64,000 nucleotides of DNA from Dichetophora obliterata. Lineage: Eukaryota > Arthropoda > Insecta > Diptera > Sciomyzidae. The stretch spans positions 49,949,288-50,013,287 of the forward strand of contig OY986438.1 in assembly GCA_963920525.1 (NCBI GenBank), written 5' to 3'. The first letter of the stretch is position 1. Every line of letters begins with the position of its first letter. Made by a program: the position numbers and the translations under genes. The notes under the pieces were generated by a model. It did not search any database, was not told where the DNA came from, and was given only the letters and a program-made list of their open reading frames with translations. Below, piece after piece: positions 10,600 through 22,549 of the stretch.

Positions 10600-10951
10600 T
10601 AATTAATACTTAACTTAATAATTCTATATTTCATGCTATTGGAATTAAATTTTGTCATTTTAAAAATAAATAAAAATTAAAAATGTTTAATAACCTTTGG
10701 GTTAAGAAACGTATTAAATTTTTTGTATGAACCAAATATTTGGGGCATTTCATGTGAATAGGACAACGAAATAAATTTGTTATGCTAGTTCTTAAGTTAT
10801 GGGCTTCAAAAGAATTGGCGAATATGAAATACAATTTTTTTGCAAGCACTTTTTCAAAAATACATTTCTTTTTTGGATTTGAAACATAGTGATTTTAATA
10901 TAAATTTAACGGATAAAACGACACAGGAATATAATTTTTATATGACTTAAA
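10600..10951. other. Unassigned AT-rich stretch
   Basis: Lies between the LINE-5 tail and the next mariner. No frame or repeat supported. Confidence 0.4.
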
Positions 10952-10953
10952 TA

Positions 10954-12278
10954 AAGGGTGTTTTTTATAGAGTAATATAAGTTTAAATCGTAATAAAACA
11001 TAGTAATATATATTTCATATCAATGAAGCGGGCTTTATTGGATAGAAAATTTTATGACATTAATGTCTAAATATGATTTTGGCCATGTGGCCACCACCGC
11101 TGGTGCGTACAAGGCACCAGATTGCACACAAAAGTGCGCAATCTGGAACACCAATTTTCACAAACTTTTCGCAGCATTTGCGGCCGTATCTCGGCGATAG
11201 CTCTTCGAATGTTAATTTCCAGGTGTTTAATTGTTTGTGGTTTATCGACGTAGACAAATGACTTTACATAACCCCAAAGAAAATAATCCAACGGGGTTAA
11301 ATCAGACGATCTTGGGGGCCAATTAATTGGGCCATTTCGTGAAATTATTTTTTCGTCAAAAGTTTCCTTGAGTAAATCAATTGTAGCGCCCACTGTGTGA
11401 CATGTGGCTCCGTCCTGTTGGAACCACATATCAGCAAGCTTAATGCCAGCTAATTGAGGTACGAAAAAACTTCGAATCATGTTTATATGCCGTTCACCAT
11501 TGACAGTAACATTCTGACCATCATCGTTTTTGAAGACATATGGGCCAATGACTCCGCCAGCCCATAAAGCGCACCAAACAGTAATTTTCTGTGGATGTAA
11601 TGGTGTTTCGACAAAAGCTTGTGGATTCTCCTCACTCCAAATACGACAATTCTGTTTATTAACGTACCCATTCAACCAAAAATGGGCTTCATCAGAAAAT
11701 AAAATTTTCCATGGAAATTCAAAATCAATATCAATTTGTGCTTCAGCCCATTCGCCGAATTGGCGGCGCATACGATGCTCATTTGGCTTTACTTCCTGAA
11801 CAAGCTGAATCTTGAAGGGTTTTAAGCCAAGATCTTTTCGTAAAATCTTCCATAAAGTGGAAGGACACAACCCCAGTTGCTGAGAACGGCGACGAATTGA
11901 TTGATTAGGATCATCTTCAATGCTTTCCTGTACAGCTGCTACAGATTCTTCAGTGCGCACTGTTCGGCGTCTCGCGGGATGCACATTATCAGTAACAGTA
12001 AATGTGGTCCGAAAACGATCTATTGTTGTTCGAATTAGCAGCTCTGAAGGAGGATTATGTACGCCATAAAATGGACGAAGTGCCTGATAAGTTTGACGAA
12101 CAGAACCATTATTTTGATTAAAAATTTCCACAATTTGCACAAGTAGCTCTGATGTAAGTCAATCCATAATAAAATGTCAAAGCAAACTTAACAAAAAACA
12201 ACTAACAGCTGTTAAATGGGTGGTCAAATAAAGCAGTGATGCCAACTCAAAGTTGTAACACTCTATAAAAAAACCCTT
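10954..12278 (-). mobile_element. Nearly intact DD41D mariner-like element
   Basis: Delimited by TA at 10952-10953 and 12279-12280. The inverted ends are AAGGGTGTTTTTTATAGAGT (left) and, in reverse, AAGGGTTTTTTTATAGAGTG (right), about 20 bp and differing by little more than the T-run and one base. Length 1,325 bp, typical for mariners, with one transposase frame filling most of it. It belongs to the same broad DD41D group as the copies at 9153 and 47763, but its ends differ from those of the 9153 copy, so it is a separate family. Confidence 0.9.
11067..12140 (-). CDS. DD41D mariner-like transposase, long open frame with early stop
   Basis: About 357 codons without a stop. N-terminal region with QIVEIFNQNNGSVRQTYQAL and RPFYG (paired-type helix-turn-helix), then RRRSQQLGLCPSTLWKIL (second HTH). 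Catalytic core: ILFSDEAHFWLNGYVNKQNC, WCALWAGGVIGPY, MWFQQDGATCHT and WPPRSSDLTPLDYFLWG. The three Asp are all present, with 41 residues between the second and third. The reading frame upstream begins ATG GAT, then TGA (12159-12161), then continues with LTSELLVQIVEIF. A natural start at 12165-12167 is therefore followed by a stop at codon 3. The next in-frame ATG is about 120 codons downstream, beyond the DNA-binding domain. The printed start is a GTG. Without read-through or a non-ATG start the enzyme is probably not made, though the rest looks intact. Confidence 0.88.
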   Translation of the reverse strand: MQIVEIFNQNNGSVRQTYQALRPFYGVHNPPSELLIRTTIDRFRTTFTVTDNVHPARRRTVRTEESVAAVQESIEDDPNQSIRRRSQQLGLCPSTLWKILRKDLGLKPFKIQLVQEVKPNEHRMRRQFGEWAEAQIDIDFEFPWKILFSDEAHFWLNGYVNKQNCRIWSEENPQAFVETPLHPQKITVWCALWAGGVIGPYVFKNDDGQNVTVNGERHINMIRSFFVPQLAGIKLADMWFQQDGATCHTVGATIDLLKETFDEKIISRNGPINWPPRSSDLTPLDYFLWGYVKSFVYVDKPQTIKHLEINIRRAIAEIRPQMLRKVCENWCSRLRTFVCNLVPCTHQRWWPHGQNHI

Positions 12279-12280
12279 TA

Positions 12281-12480
12281 CAACTTATATATATTAAAAT
12301 AAGTTCAATAATACAAGATATGTATTTCATTACAAATTAATTAAACGAAAATAGTGTGCGGCAAAATTTATCTTAAGATTTTGCATCGTCACAATCTATC
12401 ACCATAGACAATGTTACCAACTATACATATTTTGTATCATACTTATTTTCAGCTTCATATACTTGCTAAAATTCCATAAT
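12281..12480. other. Unassigned AT-rich stretch
   Basis: No feature recognised between the mariner and the hAT remnant. Confidence 0.35.
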
Positions 12481-12485
12481 TATAA

Positions 12486-13200
12486 GCAGGGCCGTATTAA
12501 GGGGGATTTCAGGGGTTCTGACCCGAGATATGAAACTTTTATTCCTTCGATTTAAGATTACAAACACAGCTTAAACATTTGCGGGCACTATGTCGCGGTA
12601 CTTTTCGCGGGCTTGAATTGCTTTCAACGGAACAGCAAAAGCAACGAAAATTTCGCTGCGTAGTTTTTCAAAACAAGGATATGCTGCTCATTTAGTTTTA
12701 CTTTGTGAATCTTGGAAAGGCAAAACAAAGCAGCACTAAAAAGAATTTTAAATATTAAAATTATTTACTGCAAATATGTACGCAAGTTTAAGCAATATGT
12801 ATTAACTTCGTAGTGCTACGCACGCATAAGAAATTATTTTATGGCTTTCCTTTTTATTTTTATTTTATGTGGAATTTATTATGTGGAAAACGAAATAGGA
12901 TCAACTAAAAGCTGCAATGCACACTTCATCTGCAATAGAAGCATTAAATGAATGCAACAAAGAGCTTTCTTCGTAAATTCGTTCTCTTTTAAAAATATAT
13001 GCCACTCACTATGCCAGTTACTTCTTGCACTACAGAGCGATCCTATTCAACATTAAAAAAGGCTAAAAACTTACTTGCAAAACACAACAGAACAAGAGAG
13101 ACTAACTGGCTTGGCGTTGATGAGTGTGCATCAAAGATTTGATTTTGATCATGAAGAATTTATCAACAATTTTGAGCAAAAAATTCAGGTGGTTGAATTT
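12486..13200 (+). pseudogene. hAT transposase C-terminal remnant (ZMYM1-like type)
   Basis: Three successive frames together give the C-terminal dimerisation block of a hAT transposase: LNECNKELSS in one frame (about 12950-12975), PVTSCTTERSYSTLKKAK in the next (about 13015-13070), and ERLTGLALMSVHQRFDF in the third (about 13090-13145). The S-x-x-x-E-R-x-F/Y-S core and the R-L-x-x-L-A-L pattern are typical of this domain. At least two frameshifts separate the pieces. A CAGGGCCGT sequence at 12486 could be a decayed hAT terminal repeat, but no matching right end or 8-bp duplication was found. Confidence 0.7.
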
Positions 13201-13484
13201 TGTATTATAAGCTTAAAATTTATTTTTTCCATACTTAACTACTTTCCTTTTACGTATTATTCTTGCTTTTGTTATGCATCTATTAAATTTAGTTTTTGAT
13301 ATTTCTTCTTTTTACCTTTTTTATGTTTTTATGTTTTTATGACCTTATGTATTGTTTTTTAAAAATATATTTTATTTCCACTTATATTTATCGTATTTTT
13401 TTTTTTTAGAAATTAAAACAATAAACAACATTTTTTATTCAACCCTCCCTGTGCCCACTATATTTTTGCATACGTTATCTGTCC

Positions 13485-14120
13485 TAATTTTTGTTTTGCT
13501 TATAAAAGAGAAATAAATTGGTCCTTTGGCAATTTCCTTAAGAAATGCGTTGTCTGTAGCAATTGTGGACTAACGTTGTTTGTGCTCCGAACTTTTTAAA
13601 AATTTTTGCTTTTAGCTTGTTTTAGATTATGGAAAGCTTTTTTAATAATGTTTTTATTTTCCTAATGTTTGTTTTGCTTATAAAAAAGAAAAAAATCGTC
13701 CTTCGGAGATTTCCTTAAAAAAATTAATTGTGGACTAACGTTGTTTGTGCTCCGAACTTTTTTAAAATTTCCACTATTTAGCTTGTTTTAGATTATGTAA
13801 AGCTTTTTTAATAATTTTTTATTTTTCTAATTTTTGTTTTGCTTATAAAAGATTTTCTTTGAAATTCATCCTTTGGCGATTTTCTTAAAAATGCGCTGTC
13901 TGTAATAATTTTGGGCTTACGTTTTTTTGTGCTCTGAACTTTTTAAAATATCCACTTTTTAGCTTGTTTTAGATTATGGAAAGCTTTTTACGTAATTCTT
14001 TTATTTTCCTAATTATTTTAACTTAAATGTAAAGAAAAAATTCATCCTTTGGCGATTTCATTAACAAATGCCTTGCTTGTAGTAATTGTAGACTTACGTT
14101 GTTTGTGCTCAGAAAAAATG
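13485..14120 (+). repeat. Minisatellite, about 175-bp unit, four copies
   Basis: Four diverged head-to-tail copies, each containing TTTTGTTTTGCTTATAAAA, CTTTGGCAATTTCCTTAA, a GACTAACGTTGTTTGTGCTC block and TAGCTTGTTTTAGATTATGG. Unit starts are near 13488, 13667, 13837 and 14015; the last is the most diverged. No coding content. It directly follows the hAT remnant and may derive from its subterminal part. Confidence 0.8.
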
Positions 14121-15640
14121 AGAGAATAAGTCAAAGCAAAAACAACGTATTGCATTTATATAAGTGGACTTACGCCACTTTTGCTCTACGCAGCTCATAT
14201 ATATGTAGATGGCATAAACGTGCTGGGGGATGGTAGCAGTTTGGGTACCTTCTTTTTCAACGTGACGTTTGACGACGTATTGACACTTCTCATTACACTT
14301 TTATGCAACAAAAAATATTTTCCTACACTTTAAAAATCAATAAATAACTGTACAAAAACTCAATGTGTTCATTTACTTCCCTCAATGAAAAAAAAAAATC
14401 AAGATCATCATCGTTCATCCAACCTGACCTTAAATAAAAAAAAAAAGTCTGCTATTGTCCTTTGTCTAACTTAGATATCATATTCTTTATTTTCGGCCGT
14501 TATGTGAAAATAAAAAAAAAAACATACACAGTTTGTTACAATAATGTTACACGGCTGCATAAATTGTGAAAATATAGCTAAAATATTGTGATATTTAATT
14601 ATTTAAGGACGGGGTAAGGTTTTAAACGCAAAAAGGGCATGTTATTTTAAAGCATATATGTGAAGAAGTTTTGGAAAAATTCTCAATTAAAAATATCAAT
14701 AAATATATCCGTGGCAGCGAATCTCCGAAAGCGCCTCGAAGAAAAGTTGTTGTGCAATAAACACCATTAAGGCACGTAACGAAACGACACGAAACTACAA
14801 AATATACGCAGTAGTTCGCGGCATCATTGACGAACTTTTCGTGATGATTTCTTGAAGGAAGTTTCTGCATGCGCTGCTGGACTTAAAAAAAAATTCATAC
14901 GAAATATAATGCAAAGCAACGGTTGTCAGCGCCTAACCTCTTAAACTCTATTACAATAACTTGAAGATATTCATGATTGTTGTAATTCGCCGAATCGCTC
15001 AGAGGCTAAACTGCAACAATACAGCGTTTTCACTTCTTCAATGTTTCGGTATAACATTGTCTCACGAATTTTATTACACGTTTCGATTTTAATTCCTTGA
15101 CGAATTTTCTTTATATTCCTATCTAATTTTCGTTAACGAAACTTCCTCAATATTTCGATATTGGGCTCGTGCATGATAAATCCCGACGTTTCTGCATTGC
15201 ATCTTGCACGAATTTGGAACGTTTATATGAAATTTTCGTGAACGAAATGTATGTACATGATTCATTTGAGATTTCTTCAAGACTGGAACTACTGGGTAAA
15301 TACCACGTGTTCTTACATATACATGCTCACTAATGCCGTGGTTATGCTAGCCAAACATGATTGCCGAACATTTTTTGTTGTTATTGTTTCACGTATGAAA
15401 TGAAAAAATGAACTTTTTCTCATATTCATTTTCTCGCTCTCGGACCGAACATTTTGATTGCTGATTGAAACGCCAAACATGCCGAACTTTCCAGTGTTGG
15501 CTGTAGTCATTTTGTATAATAGCATCAAAAAAGTAGGTAAAAGTATTAAAAAGTGAAGTTGATTGTGTCTTCAAGTAACCCTTAACATAAACAGCTAGCT
15601 AGCATGTCAGATATATGCAAACCATTTTGTTTAAGATATT
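14121..15640. other. Unassigned AT-rich stretch
   Basis: No gene or full element found. Several CACGAATTT and TTCGT(T/G)AACGAAA words recur between 14830 and 15260, suggesting a decayed repeat, but no unit could be defined. Confidence 0.35.
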
Positions 15641-15915
15641 AGGGGTATTCACGATTCAGTGCACTTGCCTGTGCAGTTGAGGACTTGTGCACTTTACAAA
15701 AACAAATTGTACGTACGACAAAAATCTGCACAAGTGATTTTCTACTATTACCTTCAAGTTGAGGACTTGAGGACTTGAGCAGTTGTGCACTTGTGTGCAT
15801 TGAAAAATGTTGACAGCTTTGAAATGGTGATGGTGGTGTGTTCACGAAAACCTAACTGCACAACTGCACAAGTCCTCAGCTGCACAGGCAAGTGCACTGA
15901 ATCGTGAATACCCCT
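15641..15915. mobile_element. MITE with about 50-bp near-perfect inverted ends
   Basis: The left end AGGGGTATTCACGATTCAGT is mirrored exactly at the right end, and similarity continues through GCACTTGCCTGTGCAG and AGGACTTGTGCA with only an occasional mismatch. Length 275 bp, no coding capacity. The flanks allow a TA duplication (element ends GGGG...CCCC) or an ATT duplication, so the superfamily is open (Tc1/mariner-like or PIF/Harbinger-like). The close match between the arms suggests recent activity. Confidence 0.85.
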
Positions 15916-17685
15916 ATTATAATAAAAATTCAGAGTAAGTAATATCAGTTCGTATATTTTAATTCGTTAATTTTATTTTCAATTCTATAACAAATATGTA
16001 TAATAAGTACAAAAATGCAAATTAGGGTTGTGCTGTTTTGTGTTTTGACATACTATTACATACTATTACTGTAATGAATGTTCAGCTTCGGGTAACCATT
16101 TTCATCATCGAAGCTATTTCAGGTGATTTAATAACATGCGCACGTAAGGGTTAAAGGCTTAGCTCGTCGGACGGGGGGGTTTTGTTACGTCACACTGAAG
16201 AGTCAAAACAAGAGAGATTTACGTGCTTAAGAAACTAGAGGGGATAGGAAAATTACAACAAATGACGGACGGACAAATAAAAGTTATTGAATCTATTAAA
16301 CACAAAACAATAACAGAATGGAAGACAGACACACTTAGCAGCCGAGCAAGATGTTGATGTTCTGCTTACCCAATATCCCAACCTTTACTACCAAAACTGT
16401 TCTCACAATAATTTATGATAGCCCCTATTTGTTTTTAAACTAAACCGGTTTTATTTTTTTTTTTTCAACACATCAGGCCAAAAGAGAGATATTTATTTAA
16501 ACTTCATTTTATTAGTCTTTATTTCAATCTTTTTAAATCAAAAATTTTCATTATGCGTATTTTTTTTTTACTTTGAATTTGATAAATGCAATAACAGAAA
16601 TAAAAACATATGTTCTAGTTCAAGTTAAGCTATTCTCCTTCACTTATTAGTGAGCAAACATTTCTTAGGAATGAATGAAAATGGAACAAATGTTGTTACA
16701 TTAATCTGCTAGTTGTTGTTGGGTAAATAATTAAATTCTTAATATATAGCTTATAGCGAATTCTAGTTTGTTAATGTTATTTTAGTTAAATGTTTTAGTT
16801 TATATGTTAGTATTATACACATATCTGTAATTAATTTATTTTTATGTTTGTTTTAACTATCTTCTTTCACTTTTAATAACTACTTAAGGTACATTAGTTT
16901 TACAAATTTGCGATATTTTATATGTTTATTTTTTTTTATTGTTTTATTTAGTTATTAATATTAACGAAAATTAGAAGAAAAAAAGAGAAAAATTATTCTT
17001 GTTTAGCTATTATTATAGTAGAGATTCCAAGACTTTTATCTATGTGAATATTGATTCTCATTACGTAAATTTATGTACTTGTCAATATATTTAGGTAATT
17101 CAAATTTAGCTATATATGGTATATGATTTGGAATATTTGTGTTATGTATGTATATACATACACACCTATATATATAAATGTATAACCAAATATGTATATA
17201 TGTATGTATTTCTATGCAAAATAACGTGGTTATTAAATTTTTATAATATACAATTATTAAAATGATAAACTTACAATTTTGTTTGATTTTTTTTTTCTTA
17301 CGAAATCCGATGCAGCAGGCCTGATGCAGGAATTGTTGTTGTGGATGAGACGTAGCAACTATTTTAATTTATCACTATAAGAAAATGTGTATATGCTTAA
17401 ATTACCTTTAAATATTTCACTACTGTAACATGCTTTTTTTTCTTTTTCTCTTTCTTCTTTTAATAGGTATTTTACTTTTTGTATTTAATACTGAATTTAA
17501 TTATTACTTTATTAAACTAAACTTTAACTTTTAATCTAATAGTTTTCATGGTTTTAAGCATATCTAAGAGCTTTAAATAGTTTAAAGAAGATTTTAGTAG
17601 TTTTTAACACTTCTAAGCAAACTTAATAGTTTTTTTTTTCTTAGTTTTAAGCACATTAAAGCCGAATTTTTGTCGTTGTCGTGTG
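15916..17685. other. AT-rich DNA without recognised features
   Basis: Long A/T runs and short TATATA/GTATGT stretches (about 17140-17215). No open frame of note and no terminal repeats. Confidence 0.4.
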
Positions 17686-17689
17686 TTAG

Positions 17690-17905
17690 CAAATGATGAC
17701 TGAGGACTGGACTGCGCTGAAGAACAGAAGAATGCGTGATCAGCTGCAGATCTTCGGCAGTGGAGTAATAGAGAAATTTGAGTTTCTCGGTTTAACATGT
17801 AGTTGGGTGCAAGGTGGCCAGATCAACTATGTGACCACCATGCTACCAAAAATGAATGTTGCTGATCGAATGCCTAAGCAAGTGTTATTATTTTATTTAT
17901 TATTA
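17690..17905 (+). other. Short GC-richer open segment, unrecognised
   Basis: A 72-codon frame in a segment clearly less AT-rich than its surroundings. Its start is preceded by a pyrimidine-rich stretch and TTAG. The product contains KNRRMRDQLQIFGSG and EKFEFLGLTCSW, which I do not recognise. It could be a leftover exon or part of an unknown element. There is no neighbouring coding segment to join it to. Confidence 0.25.
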
Positions 17906-20900
17906 AAATAATCACTAAAGATATTAAAATTCATTTTTTTTGTTTTTTACCTTTGGATGAAGTTGATTATTCGGATAACTGCTGTTAACGTTTTATTAAT
18001 AATATTGTTTTGCCCTTTTTCCTATTAGGACAAGATTAATGTAAAAACTTTTATTTAACTTCACTATTAAATTTTAACAAATATAATTGATTTTAGTCTT
18101 AATGATCTTTTTGTAATTTTTGGATGCAGAATCAGCGTGTCTTGTCTGATGCAAGCTTAGAGAAAAAGAAAGAATTTTCGATCGCGTTATACAGATCAGA
18201 GTGGCTTAAGTTCGCAATTTCCGTTTGAAATATTCGATATTCTAATATTCGATAGTCAAAAATAGCAATATATGCAACATATCGATGTGGATGGGTTACG
18301 TGACGATATTTTGATTTGTAATAGAATTTCAATTACAAAACCGAATACTCATATTTATAAATTGTTTAATTAAAACTACCAATATTGCGGTGACAAAAAA
18401 AAATTTCAATTAAGATAAGAAAAAAAAACCCCAGTGGTAATCAACCATCACATTACACCGACGAAAAAGCCGGCATTGAAAATTACAATGGATTCTAACA
18501 ATTTATTGTGCAAAGTAAAAAATTCGTCATCGATATGTCGTTTTAAAACATAGCATGAATCCAAAATCTACGATTTTATTAGTTTTCTACATCTTCTTCA
18601 TCTAATAGATGAAAACTATTAAAACTAATTGTGTATTAGAAAATTCTGCGCATATTTTTTTTTATTGGTATGTTTAATTAAAATTTCTGTTGCCGTTCCG
18701 TTAAGTGCGCATTGAACATTACATTGCCTTTTCGAAGCCGTTTTACAGTCGTTAGGTTATGTGCCGTAAGTGGACAAAGACCTTAACTCGTTACCGGATT
18801 ATCTGAAACAAAAATAATCGAAATGCGTTTAAAAGGTAATATGTTTGATTAGGTAGTAACGGAAATTTTGTTTTCTTTGTTTCAATTTGTATATTTTTGG
18901 CAGCATTTGGAAGTGAAAAATGTTAAAAAATACTCGGTCAAGTAGATTTTGAGTTATAATGTTCACGAACGGTTAGCGAGAAAACCGATTTAAAGATTTT
19001 ATACTCGAACAATCTAGTATGAAGGCCAGTCGGTCGCTTGAAACGCTGTATCTTTGTTAGTTATGCTCCAATTTACATGAAATTTTGACACAATACTCTC
19101 GATTCGAAAAAAATAAACCTACCTCCTCCTCCCCCCGTTAAGCATAATGTAGCCTAATTGATTGGATACAGATATTCAAATGTTTGAATCAAATGCCGGT
19201 TGATAGGCCATTTCTGCTACTGTGCGTTGATTCGTTGAATACGTTACTTAAATGAGTAATAGAAATATGATATTAAAAATTAGGACATATTCTATATTTC
19301 GAAAAAGGAAATAAACTCTTTTCTGAACTACGCAAGGTTTAAAGGTTTCAGTAAAGCTCTTAACAACACTGATATTGTTACTCACTTCACATTTATTTGT
19401 TTTATATAACCATTAATTTTTTATTTGCTTTTGTTTCTTTCTTGTAATTAAGTAAAAATGCTACGAAAATCTGCTTTTCTATGCATCTTAAACTTCGTCC
19501 TTAAAAAAGATGTACAGAAGACTGATACTTTATGTGCTATTTTATGCATATAACCGACTGCTATCGATAAATATGTTTCATGAATAACACAAACATATCT
19601 ATAAACATAGCTGGGAGCAAATAAACAAACATATTTTATTACCTGTTAGTAAAATAGAGGTATGAAAAAATGTATTTTCATCAAAACTTTCCAGAAAAAA
19701 TTCCAATCAAGACAAGACAAAGAATAGCGTCTCAAATAATTTCAAAGACTATTGCTTGTATACCTGCACAAATTTATATCAGCGAGAGTGATTTATGATA
19801 TTACTATGACGCTAATCTTGAGAAAATTACAGCTGTTACTTGTTCTTCAATCCACAATCAATCTTGATGTTATGCAGATAAGCCTATTATTCAAAAGTTG
19901 GGCAAAATAATTCGAGATTTACTTCTAGGAAGAGATTCGAGAATAAAGTGTCACTAATTTGCCTTAATAAAACAGATAAGCAGCCAATGCTGCCATATAT
20001 TTCGCCGTTTAACGCGACTGCTTAACTTAGAAATAGCGCCAACTTGAGACTTGCATGAATTTATATTGCATAAAGGTCCTTTTTTATGAGAACATAATAT
20101 GTGAAGTACGAAATATTCTAAGGCAACCAGATGAGTTGATCACCTACGCTATTTGAAATTGAATGAAGGTCTAAATAAAACCTGAAAGAAGTAGGTGTAG
20201 CAGGCTTTAGAAAAATTGAAAGGATTGCTAACTTTAGTCAGAAAGTATCAGCTCATCAATCAACATTGTTCTTAAATATAATGTACACATTTACCTTTGA
20301 TAATCATGCAATCTTAAATTGTTATCGTAGGGTGCCAACACAACAAATTCATGCCGGTCAGAAAGGGATTTCCATTGAAATAAAAAGAGAACAACAGCCA
20401 ATGTTTTCACAAGCAAAGCAAATCCTCTTAACAACACTTCATATCTTCCCCCGCAGCCAAGCGGAAGGAAGTTGTCCAAATATTTTGGTAAAATTGTGGA
20501 CAGTTTCCGCATTATCCACATTTTGCCACCGCACGACGACAATTGCGTTCTTTTTTTTTTGAGATGTGAATAGTTTTTTCGTTATACTTTTTCCTGGCTT
20601 CTTATTTTTGGCCCACTTTTATAAGAAGCAGCCGTCTTGGCGCTGTGCCAAGCACGTCATAAAAAGCTGCTGAAGGGATTTCTTTGCCAAAATTATCAGC
20701 CACTGTCTTATAGTAGCAAAATAAAATACTATGAAATCCTTATGCCGGCATATTAAGTCCCTCTAGGATGCAAGAAATTCTAGTCACCGCTTGGCACTTG
20801 TCGGACCAGGATAGCGTAAAAAATTGGGTTGCAATTTCAGTTGAAACCACGTCTGACATGTAGCAAAAAAACTACTGCGAAGTGAACAACAATAACGCAA

Positions 20901-21790
20901 TAACAACAATGCAAAGGAAAAAACTAAAAAAAAAATAAAACTAAGCAACGCTTAGGACCAAAGATAAACGAAATGGAAGAACAGCTGTTGTGCTCCATAT
21001 GAATATTAGCTGCAAAGCATGTTGAGCGACGAAATTGTTGGCGCTCAAAAACTATGTGAATCCAAGGAATTAAGCGGGTGCCGACAATGCGATAGACAAG
21101 CACACTCGGAGACAGAACAAAAACAAACAAATGTGAAGACCAAAATGGAGTAACTGTATTAAAGTATTTAAAGGAAAAGCAAATCCAACGCATTCTAACG
21201 TGATAGGATTTTCGTGACTACTCACATACTATTCAGTCAGTTATGGGAAAATGCATTTTCAGATTTAGCAATGAAAGACAAAAAAAAAAAATTGTGTTTT
21301 TTCCGCCGAACTTCTTTCGTTTTTTGTGCGAGTTTTTATTAAAGCCAATAATACAGCTCAACAAAGCTAAAAAAGTTGTTTGCTCTCAGAAATTGTATAG
21401 TTTTTCCAACCCAGTTTGGTACGTGGTTGAGCCCCATACAAAAATGGTCAATAAATAGAAGGATTCGTCGAAGAGTAATAAAATTTGGTATAAGAGTTGA
21501 AATAAGATCTTTTAGCTAACTTGGAAAAAGATTTTGAAACCATTTCGTCATAAATCTGAAATACGTGTGTGGAAAAAATAGTGGGCGTGGCAGAAACATT
21601 ATTACTAACCAAATTTGCTGCTGTGAGCCAGACTAAAATGCCGCTCCTAAAAAAAGTGAATAACAATTTTAATAATAAGATATTTTTGACACAATTTTTA
21701 AAAATTGTATTCTCTAAAATTAAATCAGAATGCTTCCAGATACAAAACATTTAAATTAAATATGAGTTCGTTTGAAGAAAATTAATCTTA
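17906..21790. other. Unassigned region, no gene recognised
   Basis: AT-rich with scattered less AT-rich patches (for example 20430-20560, 20600-20860 and 21480-21620). Open frames in it are short and match no family I know. A small hairpin CATCTAATAGATG lies near 18597. No transposon ends could be paired. Confidence 0.35.
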
Positions 21791-21794
21791 TATA

Positions 21795-22217
21795 ACACGA
21801 TGCTACAGTGAAAATGTACTTATGAATTGACATAGCACAGGCTGTAGATCTAGTCGAGTATAACATGACACCATACGTGAAATTGTTAATACACCCCCAA
21901 AATTTAATTTTAGGTACTTTAATTTAGGTACTTTAAGCAACCATTAATTCAGAAATTTTTTTAACTGATTTTCAATTGTAAAAAGGTTTTGGAAAGATTT
22001 CAAAATATGATCGGAAAGGTTATTTCCGATAAGGGAAATAAAAGAAAGAATCACCCGCATTAAAATAAGCAATAATTTTAAAAGCATTCATTGAAATATA
22101 GATATTTAATACAACCGTCAACGCTCCTAAGCGCTATGGATCAATGAAGGAGTAATTTCTTATTTATAAAAATATTTATAACTCAGTCAATTTTCATCCG
22201 ATTGTTATAAATGAGCA
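21795..22217 (+). repeat. Terminal-type repeat, left member of an inverted pair
   Basis: Begins CACGATGCTACAGTG and contains TGTAGATCTAGTCGAGTATA and GATACACCCCCAAAATTT-like sequence (here TTAATACACCCCCAAAATTT). The reverse complement of 34300-34505 matches it over about 200 bp at roughly three quarters identity by eye. The outer ends (CACGATG here, CACGGTG there) face outward, so the two could be ends of one element enclosing the whole block between, or two independent copies. LINE-1 begins directly at its inner side. Confidence 0.55.
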
Positions 22218-22261
22218 TTCATTTTATTTATTTATTTTTATTTTTTTATTTATTTAAAAAG

Positions 22262-22310
22262 AAAAAATCATGAGTACACTAAGAGCAAACTCTTTTATAG
22301 TACAATATAA
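22262..22310 (-). other. 3' UTR stem-loop of LINE-1
   Basis: On the minus strand: TTGTACTATAAAAGAG, loop TTTG, CTCTT, then AGTGTACT. The same place in LINE-A carries a stem of different sequence. Flanking TTGTACT and GTACT words are shared by both copies. Confidence 0.5.
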
Positions 22311-22549
22311 GATAAACTGGAAGAAATAATAACAACTCGAAGCAAATTAAAAGTAAGCAAAGCAAATTAACAATAATAATTAAAAATTGAACACAATTTA
22401 GGAAACAAAAAATAACTTAATATAATTAATACAATATTAAAATTAAAAGGTATTATGAAGGAGAAAGGAAAATAAAAAAGAAAGAATAGAAAAAAAGGAG
22501 TAGAGAAGAAATAATCTAAGGAGCAGAAAAGAAGGAAAAGACTGATTGC

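Noticed and set aside
11073..11799. Plus-strand frames within the mariner
   Set aside because: Antisense shadows of the transposase frame.
12486..13460. Complete hAT element from CAGGGCC to CCCTG
   Set aside because: The flanking 8-mers do not match and the ends share only the first five bases.
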